Shown here: piece after piece, positions 21,601-33,348 of the stretch
Position numbering within the stretch: position 1 is the first letter of the stretch
How the letters are laid out: each line of letters opens with the position of its first letter
DNA from: Chlorocebus sabaeus
Taxonomy: Eukaryota > Chordata > Mammalia > Primates > Cercopithecidae
Direction of reading: 5' to 3'
Length of the DNA stretch: 64,000 bases
NCBI RefSeq assembly: GCF_047675955.1
Contig: NC_132916.1
Span: forward strand, 72,347,481-72,411,480
Position numbers and translations under genes: made by a program
Notes under the pieces: model-generated
What the model saw: only the letters and a program-made list of their open reading frames with translations
What the model was told of the DNA's origin: nothing
Database searches by the model: none

Positions 21601-23731
21601 GGAAGATATTTCCTTTTTCACCATAGCCCTCTATGGGCTTCCAAATATCCCTTTGCCAATTCCACAAGAACAGCCTTAGCGAAAGGCTTCTTGAAGGGAA
21701 AGATGTAACTCTGTGAGATGAATTAACAGAACACAGAGCAGTTTCTCAGAAAGCTTCTTTCCAGTTTTGAACGGAAGATATTTCCTTTTTCACCATAGCC
21801 CTCTATGGGCTTCCAAATATCCCTTTGCCAATTCCACAAGAACAGCCTTAGCGAAAGGCTTCTTGAAGGGAAAGATGTAACTCTGTGAGATGAATTAACA
21901 GAACACAGAGCAGTTTCTCAGAAAGCTTCTTTCCAGTTTTGAACGGAAGATATTTCCTTTTTCACCATAGCCCTCTATGGGCTTCCAAATATCCCTTTGC
22001 CAATTCCACAAGAACAGCCTTAGCGAAAGGCTTCTTGAAGGGAAAGATGTAACTCTGTGAGATGAATTAACAGAACAAAGAGCAGTTTCTCAGAAAGCTT
22101 CTTTCCAGTTTTGAACGGAAGATATTTCCTTTTTCACCAGAGCCCTCTATGGGCTTCCAAATATCCCTTTGCCAATTCCACAAGAACAGCCTTAGCGAAA
22201 GGCTTCTTGAAGGGAAAGATGTAACTCTGTGAGATGAATTAACAGAACACAGAGCAGTTTCTCAGAAAACTTCTTTCCAGTTTTGAACGGAAGATATTTC
22301 CTTTTTCACCATAGCCCTCTATGGGCTTCCAAATATCCCTTTGCCAATTCCACAAGAACAGCCTTAGCGAAAGGCTTCTTGAAGGGAAAGATGTAACTCT
22401 GTGAGATGAATTAACAGAACACAGAGCAGTTTCTCAGAAAGCTTCTTTCCAGGTTGGAACGGAAGATATTTCCTTTTTCACCATAGCCCTCTATGGGCTT
22501 CCAAATATCCCTTTGCCAATTCCACAAGAACAGCCTTAGCGAAAGGCTTCTTGAAGGGAAAGATGTAACTCTGTGACATGAATTAACAGAACACAGAGCA
22601 GTTTCTCAGAAAGCTTCTTTCCAGTTTTGAACGGAAGATATTTCCTTTTTCACCATAGCCCTCTATGGGCTTCCAAATATCCCTTTGCCAATTCCACAAG
22701 AACAGCCTTAGCGAAAGGCTTCTTGAAGGGAAAGATGTAACTCTGTGAGATGAATTAACAGAACAGAGAGCAGTTTCTCAGAATGCTTCTTTCCAGTTTT
22801 GAACGGAAGATATTTCCTTTTTCACCATAGCCCTCTATGGGCTTCCAAATATCCCTTTGCCAATTCCACAAGAACAGCCTTAGCGAAAGGCTTCTTGAAG
22901 GGAAAGATGTAACTCTGTGAGATGAATTAACAGAACACAGAGCAGTTTCTCAGAAACCTTCTTTCCAGTTTTGAACGAAAGATATTTCCTTTTTCACCAT
23001 AGCCCTGTATGGACTTCAAAATATCCCTTTGCCAATTCCACAAGAGCAGCCTTAGCGAAAGGCTTCTTGAAGGGAAAGATGTAACTCTGTGAGATGAATT
23101 AACAGAACGCAGAGCAGTTTTCAGAAAGCTTCTTTCCAGGTTGGAACGGAAGATATTTCCTTTTTCACCATAGCCCTCTATGGGCTTCCAAATATCCCTT
23201 TGCCAATTCCACAAGAACAGCCTTAGCGAAAGGCTTCTTGAAGGGAAAGATGTAACTCTGTGAGATGAATTAACAGAACACAGAGCAGTTTCTCAGAAAG
23301 CTTCTTTCCAGTTTTGAACGGAAGATATTTCCTTTTTCACCATAGCCCTCTATGGGTTTCCAAATATCCCTTTGCCAATTCCACAAGAACAGCCTTAGCG
23401 AAAGGCTTCTTGAAGGGAAAGATGTAACTCTGTGAGATGAATTAACAGAACACAGAGCAGTTTCTCAGAAACCTTCTTTCCAGTTTTGAACGGAAGATAT
23501 TTCCTTTTTCACCATAGCCCTCTATGGACTTCCAAATATCCCTTTACCAATTCCACAAGAACAGCCTTAGCGAAAGGCTTCTTGAAGGGAAAGATGTAAC
23601 TCTGTGAGATGAATTAACAGAACGCAGAGCAGTTTCTCAGAAAGCTTCTTTCCAGTTTGGAACGGAAGATATTTCCTTTTTCACCATAGCCCTCTATGGG
23701 CTTCCAAATATCCCTTTGCCAATTCCACAAG
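15650..23731. repeat. Long-period unit U3, 47 monomers
   Basis: Same series as U2 plus the 7-monomer block (19959-21162). It shares both 1-bp deletions with U2 (TGTGGATG at about 17241; GCAGTTTTCAG at about 23114-23124). Length is 47 x 172 minus 2. The one difference from U2 that I found by eye in the shared part is a G to A at 23546 (CTTTACCAATTCC). Confidence 0.9.
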
Positions 23732-26700
23732 AACAGCCTTAGCGAAAGGCTTCTTGAAGGGAAAGATGTAACTCTGTGAGATGAATTAACAGAACACAGA
23801 GCAGTTTCTCAGAAAGCTTCTTTCCAGTTTTGAACGGAAGATATTTCCTTTTTCACCATAGCCCTCTATGGGCTTCCAAATATCCCTTTGCCAATTAAAC
23901 AAGAACAAGTTTAGCGAAAGGCTTCTTGAAGGGAAAGATGTAGCTCTGTGAGATGAATTAACAGAACACAGAGCAGTTTCTCAGAAAGCTTCTTTCCAGT
24001 TTTGAACGGAAGATATTTCCTTTTTCACCATAGCCCTCTATGGGCTTCCAAATATCCCTTTGCCAATTCCACAAGAACAGCCTTAGCGAAAGGCTTCTTG
24101 AAGGGAAAGATGTAACTCTGTGAGATGAATTAACAGAACTCAGAGCAGTTTCTCAGAAAGCTTCTTTCCAGTTTTGAACGGAAGATATTTCCTTTTTCAC
24201 CATAGCCCTCTATGGGCTTCCAAATATCCCTTTGCCAATTAAACAAGAACAAGTTTAGCGAAAGGCTTCTTGAAGGGAAAGATGTAACTCTGTGAGATGA
24301 ATTAACAGAACACAGAGCAGTTTCTCAGAAAGCTTCTTTCCAGTTTTGAACGGAAGATATTTCCTTTTTCACCATAGCCCTCTATGGGCTTCCAAATATC
24401 CCTTTGCCAATTCCACAAAAACAGCCTTAGCGAAAGGCTTCTTGAAGGGAAAGATGTAACTCTGTGAGATGAATTAACAGAACGCAGAGCAGTTTCTCAG
24501 AAAGCTTCTTTCCAGTTTTGAACGGAAGATATTTCCTTTTTCACCATAGCCCTCTATGGGCTTCCAAATATCCTTTTGCCAATTCCACAAGAACAGCCTT
24601 AGCGAAAGGCTTCTTGAAGGGAAAGATGTAACTCTGTGAGATGAATTAACAGAACACAGAGCAGTTTCTCAGAAAGCTTCTTTCCAGTTTTGAACGGAAG
24701 ATATTTCCTTTTTCACCATAGCCCTCTATGGGCTTCCAAATATCCCTTTGCCAATTCCACAAGAACAGCCTTAGCGAAAGGCTTCTTGAAGGGAAAGATG
24801 TAACTCTGTGAGATGAATTAACAGAACACAGAGCAGTTTCTCAGAAAGCTTCTTTCCAGTTTTGAACGGAAGATATTTCCTTTTTCACCATAGCCCTCTA
24901 TGGGCTTCCAAATATCCCTTTGCCAATTAAACAAGAACAAGTTTAGCGAAAGGCTTCTTGAAGGGAAAGATGTAACTCTGTGAGATGAATTAACAGAACA
25001 CAGAGCACTTTCTCAGAAAGCTTCTTTCCAGTTTGGAACGGAAGATATTTCCTTTTTCACCATAGCCCTCTATGGGCTTCCAAATATCCCTTTGCCAATT
25101 CCACAAGAACAGCCTTAGCGAAAGGCTTCTTGAAGGGAAAGATGTAACTCTGTGAGATGAATTAACAGAACACAGAGCAGTTTCTCAGAAAGCTTCTTTC
25201 CAGTTTGGAACGGAAGATATTTCCTTTTTCACCATAGCCCTCTATGGGCTTCCAAATATCCCTTTGCCAATTCCACAAGAACAGCCTTAGCGAAAGGCTT
25301 CTTGAAGGGAAAGATGTAACTCTGTGAGATGAATTAACAGAACACAGAGCAGTTTCTCAGAAAGCTTCTTTCCAGTTTTGAACGGAAGATATTTCCTTTT
25401 TCACCATAGCCCTCTATGGGCTTCCAAATATCCCTTTGCCAATTCCACAAGAACAGCCTTAGCGAAAGGCTTCTTGAAGGGAAAGATGTAACTCTGTGAG
25501 ATGAATTAACAGAACACAGAGCAGTTTCTCAGAAAGCTTCTTTCCAGGTTGGAAGGGAAGATATTTCCTTTTTCACCATAGCCCTCTATGGGTTTCCAAA
25601 TATCCCTTTGCCAATTCCACAAGAACAGCCTTAGCGAAAGGCTTCTTGAAGGGAAATATGTAACTCTGTGAGATGAATTAACAGAACACCGAGCAGTTTC
25701 TCAGAAAGCTTCTTTCCAGTTTTGAACGGAAGATATTTCCTTTTTCACCATAGCCCTCTATGGGCTTCCAAATATCCCTTTGCCAATTCCACAAGAACAG
25801 CCTTAGCGAAAGGATTCTTGAAGGGAAAGATGTAACTCTGTGAGATGAATTAACAGAACACAGAGCAGATTCTGAGAAAGCTTCTTTCCAGTTTTGAATG
25901 GAAGATATTTCCTTTTTCACCATAGCCCTCTATGGGCTTCCAAATATCCCTTTGCCAATTCCACAAGAACAGCCTTAGCGAAAGGCTTCTTGAAGGGAAA
26001 GATGTAACTCTGTGAGATGAGTTAACAGAACACAGAGCAGTTTCTCAGAAAGCTTCTTTCCAGTTTTGAACGGAAGATATTTCCTTTTTCACCATAGCCC
26101 TCTATGGGCTTCCAAATATCCCTTTGCCAATTCCACAAGAACAGCCTTAGCGAAAGGCTTCTTGAAGGGAAAGATGTAACTCTGTGAGATGAATTAACAG
26201 AACACAGAGCAGTTTCTCAGAAAGCTTCTTTCCAGTTTGGAACGGAAGATATTTCCTTTTTCACCATAGCCCTTTATGGGCTTCCAAATATCCCTTTGCC
26301 AATTCCACAAGAACAGCCTTAGCGAAAGGCTTCTTGAAGGGAAAGATGTAACTCTGTGAGATGAATTAACAGAACACAGAGCAGTTTCACAGAATGCTTC
26401 TTTCCAGTTTTGAACGGAAGATATTTCCTTTTTCACCATAGCCCTCTATGGGCTTCCAAATATCCCTTTGCCAATTCCACAAGAACAGCCTTAGCGAAAG
26501 GCTTCTTGAAGGGAAAGATATAACTCTGTGAGATGAATTAACAGAACACAGAGCAGTTTCTCAGAAAGCTTCTTTCCAGTTTTGAACGGAAGATAATTCC
26601 TTTTTCACCATAGCCCTCTATGGGCTTCCAAATATCCCTTTGCCAATTCCACAAGAACAGCCTTAGCGAAAGGCTTCTTGAAGGGAAAGATGTAACTCTG

Positions 26701-29700
26701 TGAGATGAATTAACAGAACGCAGAGCAGTTTCTCAGAAAGCTTCTTTCCAGTTTTGAACGGAAGATATTTCCTTTTTCACCATAGCCCTCTATGGGCTTC
26801 CAAATATCCTTTTGCCAATTCCACAAGAACAGCCTTAGCGAAAGGCTTCTTGAAGGGAAAGATGTAACTCTGTGAGATGAATTAACAGAACACAGAGCAG
26901 TTTCTCAGAAAGCTTCTTTCCAGTTTTGAACGGAAGATATTTCCTTTTTCACCATAGCCCTCTATGGGCTTCCAAATATCCCTTTGCCAATTCCACAAGA
27001 ACAGCCTTAGCGAAAGGCTTCTTGAAGGGAAAGATGTAACTCTGTGAGATGAATTAACAGAACACAGAGCAGTTTCTCAGAAAGCTTCTTTCCAGTTTTG
27101 AACGGAAGATATTTCCTTTTTCACCATAGCCCTCTATGGGCTTCCAAATATCCCTTTGCCAATTCCACAAGAACAGCCTTAGCGAAAGGCTTCTTGAAGG
27201 GAAAGATGTAACTCTGTGAGATGAATTAACAGAACAAAGAGCAGTTTCTCAGAAAGCTTCTTTCCAGTTTTGAACGGAAGATATTTCCTTTTTCACCAGA
27301 GCCCTCTATGGGCTTCCAAATATCCCTTTGCCAATTCCACAAGAACAGCCTTAGCGAAAGGCTTCTTGAAGGGAAAGATGTAACTCTGTGAGATGAATTA
27401 ACAGAACACAGAGCAGTTTCTCAGAAAACTTCTTTCCAGTTTTGAACGGAAGATATTTCCTTTTTCACCATAGCCCTCTATGGGCTTCCAAATATCCCTT
27501 TGCCAATTCCACAAGAACAGCCTTAGCGAAAGGCTTCTTGAAGGGAAAGATGTAACTCTGTGAGATGAATTAACAGAACACAGAGCAGTTTCTCAGAAAG
27601 CTTCTTTCCAGTTTTGAACGGAAGATATTTCCTTATTCACCATAGCCCTCTATGGGCTTCCAAATATCCCTTTGCCAATTCCACAAGAACAGCCTTAGCG
27701 AAAGGCTTCTTGAAGGGAAAGATGTAACTCTGTGAGATGAATTAACAGAACACAGAGCAGTTTCTCAGAAAGCTTCTTTCCAGTTTTGAACGGAAGATAT
27801 TTCCTTTTTCACCATAGCCCTCTATGGGCTTCCAAATATCCCTTTGCCAATTCCACAAGAACAGCCTTAGCGAAAGGCTTCTTGAAGGGAAAGATGTAAC
27901 TCTGTGAGATGAATTAACAGAACAGAGAGCAGTTTCTCAGAATGCTTCTTTCCAGTTTTGAACGGAAGATATTTCCTTTTTCACCATAGCCCTCTATGGG
28001 CTTCCAAATATCCCTTTGCCAATTCCACAAGAACAGCCTTAGCGAAAGGCTTCTTGAAGGGAAAGATGTAACTCTGTGAGATGAATTAACAGAACACAGA
28101 GCAGTTTCTCAGAAACCTTCTTTCCAGTTTTGAACGAAAGATATTTCCTTTTTCACCATAGCCCTGTATGGACTTCAAAATATCCCTTTGCCAATTCCAC
28201 AAGAGCAGCCTTAGCGAAAGGCTTCTTGAAGGGAAAGATGTAACTCTGTGAGATGAATTAACAGAACGCAGAGCAGTTTCTCAGAAAGCTTCTTTCCAGG
28301 TTGGAACGGAAGATATTTCCTTTTTCACCATAGCCCTCTATGGGCTTCCAAATATCCCTTTGCCAATTCCACAAGAACAGCCTTAGCGAAAGGCTTCTTG
28401 AAGGGAAAGATGTAACTCTGTGAGATGAATTAACAGAACACAGAGCAGTTTCTCAGAAAGCTTCTTTCCAGTTTTGAACGGAAGATATTTCCTTTTTCAC
28501 CATAGCCCTCTATGGGTTTCCAAATATCCCTTTGCCAATTCCACAAGAACAGCCTTAGCGAAAGGCTTCTTGAAGGGAAAGATGTAACTCTGTGAGATGA
28601 ATTAACAGAACACAGAGCAGTTTCTCAGAAACCTTCTTTCCAGTTTTGAACGGAAGATATTTCCTTTTTCACCATAGCCCTCTATGGACTTCCAAATATC
28701 CCTTTGCCAATTCCACAAGAACAGCCTTAGCGAAAGGCTTCTTGAAGGGAAAGATGTAACTCTGTGAGATGAATTAACAGAACGCAGAGCAGTTTCTCAG
28801 AAAGCTTCTTTCCAGTTTGGAACGGAAGATATTTCCTTTTTCACCATAGCCCTCTATGGGCTTCCAAATATCCCTTTGCCAATTCCACAAGAACAGCCTT
28901 AGCGAAAGGCTTCTTGAAGGGAAAGATGTAACTCTGTGAGATGAATTAACAGAACACAGAGCAGTTTCTCAGAAAGCTTCTTTCCAGTTTTGAACGGAAG
29001 ATATTTCCTTTTTCACCATAGCCCTCTATGGGCTTCCAAATATCCCTTTGCCAATTCCACAAGAACAGCCTTAGCGAAAGGCTTCTTGAAGGGAAAGATG
29101 TAACTCTGTGAGATGAATTAACAGAACTCAGAGCAGTTTCTCAGAAAGCTTCTTTCCAGTTTTGAACGGAAGAAATTTCCTTTTTCACCATAGCCCTCTA
29201 TGGGCTTCCAAATATCCCTTTACCAATTAAACAAGAACAAGTTTAGCGAAAGGTTTCTTGAAGGGAAAGATGTAACTCTGTGAGATGAATTAACAGAACA
29301 CAGAGCAGTTTCTCAGAAAGCTTCTTTCCAGTTTGGAACGGAAGATATTTCCTTTTTCACCATAGCCCTCTATGGGCTTCCAAATATCCCTTTGCCAATT
29401 CCACAAGAACAGCCTTAGCGAAAGGCTTCTTGAAGGGAAAGATGTAACTCTGTGAGATGAATTAACAGAACACAGAGCAGTTTCTCAGAAAGCTTCTTTC
29501 CAGTTTTGAACGGAAGATATTTCCTTTTTCACCATAGCCCTCTATGGGCTTCCAAATATCCCTTTGCCAATTCCACAAGAACAGCCTTAGCGAAAGGCTT
29601 CTTGAAGGGAAAGATGTAACTCTGTGAGATGAATTAACAGAACACAGAGCAGTTTCTCAGAAAGCTTCTTTCCAGTTTTGAACGGAAAACATAGCCCTCT

Positions 29701-32700
29701 ATGGGCTTCCAAATATCCCTTTGCCAATTCCACAAGAACAGCCTTAGCGAAAGGCTTCTTGAAGGGAAAGATGTAACTCTGTGAGATGAATTAACAGAAC
29801 AAAGAGCAGTTTCTCAGAAAGCTTCTTTCCAGTTTTGAACGGAAGATATTTCCTTTTTCACCATAGCCCTCTATGGACTTCCAAATATCCCTTTGCCAAT
29901 TCCACAAGAACAGCCTTAGCGAAAGGCTTCTTGAAGGGAAAGATGTAACTCTGTGAGATGAATTAACAGAACGCAGAGCAGTTTCTCAGAAAGCTTCTTT
30001 CCAGTTTGGAACGGAAGATATTTCCTTTTTCACCATAGCCCTCTATGGGCTTCCAAATATCCCTTTGCCAATTCCACAAGAACAGCCTTAGCGAAAGGCT
30101 TCTTGAAGGGAAAGATGTAACTCTGTGAGATGAATTAACAGAACACAGAGCAGTTTCTCAGAAAGCTTCTTTCCAGTTTTGAACTTAAGATATTTCCTTT
30201 TTCACCATAGCCCTCTATGGGCTTCCAAATATCCCTTTGCCAATTCCACAAGAACAGCCTTAGCGAAAGGCTTCTTGAAGGGAAAGATGTAACTCTGTGA
30301 GATGAATTAACAGAACACAGAGCAGTTTCTCAGAAAGCTTCTTTCCAGTTTTGAACGGAAGATATTTCCTTTTTCACCATAGCCCTCTATGGGCTTCCAA
30401 ATATCCCTTTGCCAATTCCACAAGAACAGCCTTAGCGAAAGGCTTCTTGAAGGGAAAGATGTAACTCTGTGAGATGAATTAACAGAACACAGAGCAGTTT
30501 CTCAGAAAGCTTCTCTCCAGTTTTGAACGGAAGATATTTCCTTTTTCACCATAGCCCTCTATGGGCTTCCAAATATCCCTTTGCCAATTAAACAAGAACA
30601 AGTTTAGCGAAAGGCTTCTTGAAGGGAAAGATGTAACTCTGTGAGATGAATTAACAGAACACAGAGCAGTTTCTCAGAAAGTTTCTTTCCAGTTTTGAAC
30701 GGAAGATATTTCCTTTTTCACCATAGCCCTCTATGGGCTTCCAAATATCCCTTTGCCAATTCCACAGGAACAGCCTTAGCGAAAGGCTTCTTGAAGGGAA
30801 AGATGTAACTCTGTGAGATGAATTAACAGAACGCAGAGCAGTTTCTCAGAAAGCTTCTTTCCAGTTTTGAACGGAAGATATTTCCTTTTTCACCATAGCC
30901 CTCTATGGGCTTCCAAATATCCCTTTGCCAATTCCACAAGAACAGCCTTAGCGAAAGGCTTCTTGAAGGGAAAGATGTAACTCTGTGAGATGAATTAACA
31001 GAACACAGAGCAGTTTCTCAGAAAGCTTCTTTCCAGTTTTGAACGGAAGATATTTCCTTTTTCACCATAGCCCTCTATGGGCTTCCAAATATCCCTTTGC
31101 CAATTCCACAAGAACAGCCTTATCGAAAGGCTTCTTGAAGGGAAAGATGTAACTCTGTGAGATGAATTAACAGAACTCAGAGCAGTTTCTCAGAAAGCTT
31201 CTTTCCAGTTTTGAACGGAAGAAATTTCCTTTTTCACCATAGCCCTCTATGGGCTTCCAAATATCCCTTTACCAATTAAACAAGAACAAGTTTAGCGAAA
31301 GGTTTCTTGAAGGGAAAGATGTAACTCTGTGAGATGAATTAACAGAACACAGAGCAGTTTCTCAGAAAGCTTCTTTCCAGTTTGGAACGGAAGATATTTC
31401 CTTTTTCACCATAGCCCTCTATGGGCTTCCAAATATCCCTTTGCCAATTCCACAAGAACAGCCTTAGCGAAAGGCTTCTTGAAGGGAAAGATGTAACTCT
31501 GTGAGATGAATTAACAGAACACAGAGCAGTTTCTCAGAAAGCTTCTTTCCAGTTTTGAACGGAAGATATTTCCTTTTTCACCATAGCCCTCTATGGGCTT
31601 CCAAATATCCCTTTGCCAATTCCACAAGAACAGCCTTAGCGAAAGGCTTCTTGAAGGGAAAGATGTAACTCTGTGAGATGAATTAACAGAACAAAGAGCA
31701 GTTTCTCAGAAAGCTTCTTTCCAGTTTTGAACGGAAGATATTTCCTTTTTCACCAGAGCCCTCTATGGGCTTCCAAATATCCCTTTGCCAATTCCACAAG
31801 AACAGCCTTAGCGAAAGGCTTCTTGAAGGGAAAGATGTAACTCTGTGAGATGAATTAACAGAACACAGAGCAGTTTCTCAGAAAACTTCTTTCCAGTTTT
31901 GAACGGAAGATATTTCCTTTTTCACCATAGCCCTCTATGGGCTTCCAAATATCCCTTTGCCAATTCCACAAGAACAGCCTTAGCGAAAGGCTTCTTGAAG
32001 GGAAAGATGTAACTCTGTGAGATGAATTAACAGAACACAGAGCAGTTTCTCAGAAAGCTTCTTTCCAGGTTGGAACGGAAGATATTTCCTTTTTCACCAT
32101 AGCCCTCTATGGGCTTCCAAATATCCCTTTGCCAATTCCACAAGAACAGCCTTAGCGAAAGGCTTCTTGAAGGGAAAGATGTAACTCTGTGACATGAATT
32201 AACAGAACACAGAGCAGTTTCTCAGAAAGCTTCTTTCCAGTTTTGAACGGAAGATATTTCCTTTTTCACCATAGCCCTCTATGGGCTTCCAAATATCCCT
32301 TTGCCAATTCCACAAGAACAGCCTTAGCGAAAGGCTTCTTGAAGGGAAAGATGTAACTCTGTGAGATGAATTAACAGAACAGAGAGCAGTTTCTCAGAAT
32401 GCTTCTTTCCAGTTTTGAACGGAAGATATTTCCTTTTTCACCATAGCCCTCTATGGGCTTCCAAATATCCCTTTGCCAATTCCACAAGAACAGCCTTAGC
32501 GAAAGGCTTCTTGAAGGGAAAGATGTAACTCTGTGAGATGAATTAACAGAACACAGAGCAGTTTCTCAGAAACCTTCTTTCCAGTTTTGAACGAAAGATA
32601 TTTCCTTTTTCACCATAGCCCTGTATGGACTTCAAAATATCCCTTTGCCAATTCCACAAGAGCAGCCTTAGCGAAAGGCTTCTTGAAGGGAAAGATGTAA

Positions 32701-33348
32701 CTCTGTGAGATGAATTAACAGAACGCAGAGCAGTTTCTCAGAAAGCTTCTTTCCAGGTTGGAACGGAAGATATTTCCTTTTTCACCATAGCCCTCTATGG
32801 GCTTCCAAATATCCCTTTGCCAATTCCACAAGAACAGCCTTAGCGAAAGGCTTCTTGAAGGGAAAGATGTAACTCTGTGAGATGAATTAACAGAACACAG
32901 AGCAGTTTCTCAGAAAGCTTCTTTCCAGTTTTGAACGGAAGATATTTCCTTTTTCACCATAGCCCTCTATGGGTTTCCAAATATCCCTTTGCCAATTCCA
33001 CAAGAACAGCCTTAGCGAAAGGCTTCTTGAAGGGAAAGATGTAACTCTGTGAGATGAATTAACAGAACAGAGAGCAGTTTCTCAGAATGCTTCTTTCCAG
33101 TTTTGAACGGAAGATATTTCCTTTTTCACCATAGCCCTCTATGGGCTTCCAAATATCCCTTTGCCAATTCCACAAGAACAGCCTTAGCGAAAGGCTTCTT
33201 GAAGGGAAAGATGTAACTCTGTGAGATGAATTAACAGAACGCAGAGCAGTTTCTCAGAAAGCTTCTTTCCAGTTTGGAACGGAAGATATTTCCTTTTTCA
33301 CCATAGCCCTCTATGGGCTTCCAAATATCCCTTTGCCAATTCCACAAG
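23732..33348. repeat. Long-period unit U4, 56 monomers, mixed variant sets
   Basis: The first roughly 2.1 kb follows U1-U3 (GTAGCTC, AACTCAG, CTTTTGCC, GAGCACTTTC, GGTTGGAAGGG, AAATATG, CACCGAG, GGATTCTTG). From about 25870 a new set appears: CAGATTCTGAG with GAATGG, GATGAGTTAAC (26016), CCTTTATGGG (26272), ATGCTT, AGATATAAC (26516) and GATAATTCC (26593). Known markers then return (GAACGAAAG at 28133, AGAAATTTCC at 29172, CTCTCC at 30513). The CACCAGAG to GGGTTTCC series is present twice, 26 monomers apart (27235 and 31692). The GCAGTTTTCAG and TGTGGATG deletions of U2/U3 are absent. The 15-bp shortfall is one truncated monomer at about 29688. Confidence 0.88.
29680..29696. repeat. Truncated monomer, pJ-alpha motif lost
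   Basis: The sequence reads GAACGGAAAACATAGCC where all other monomers have a 32-base stretch from GAACGG to ATAGCC. Seventeen bases are replaced by AA (or an equivalent alignment), a net loss of 15 bp that removes the TTCCTTTTTCA core. It is the only monomer in the window shortened by more than one base. The matching monomer in U5 (about 39120) is intact, so the deletion arose after those copies separated, or was repaired in U5. Confidence 0.9.

Noticed and set aside
25678..25923. 81-codon minus-strand open frames (also 26194-26439, 54902-55147, 59545-59790)
   Set aside because: These start at the ATG of the pJ-alpha region and stop in the next monomer but one. Point variants (such as CAGATTC, CACAGAATGC, CAGACTTAG) remove stops by chance. 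172 bp is not divisible by three, so no frame continues along the array.
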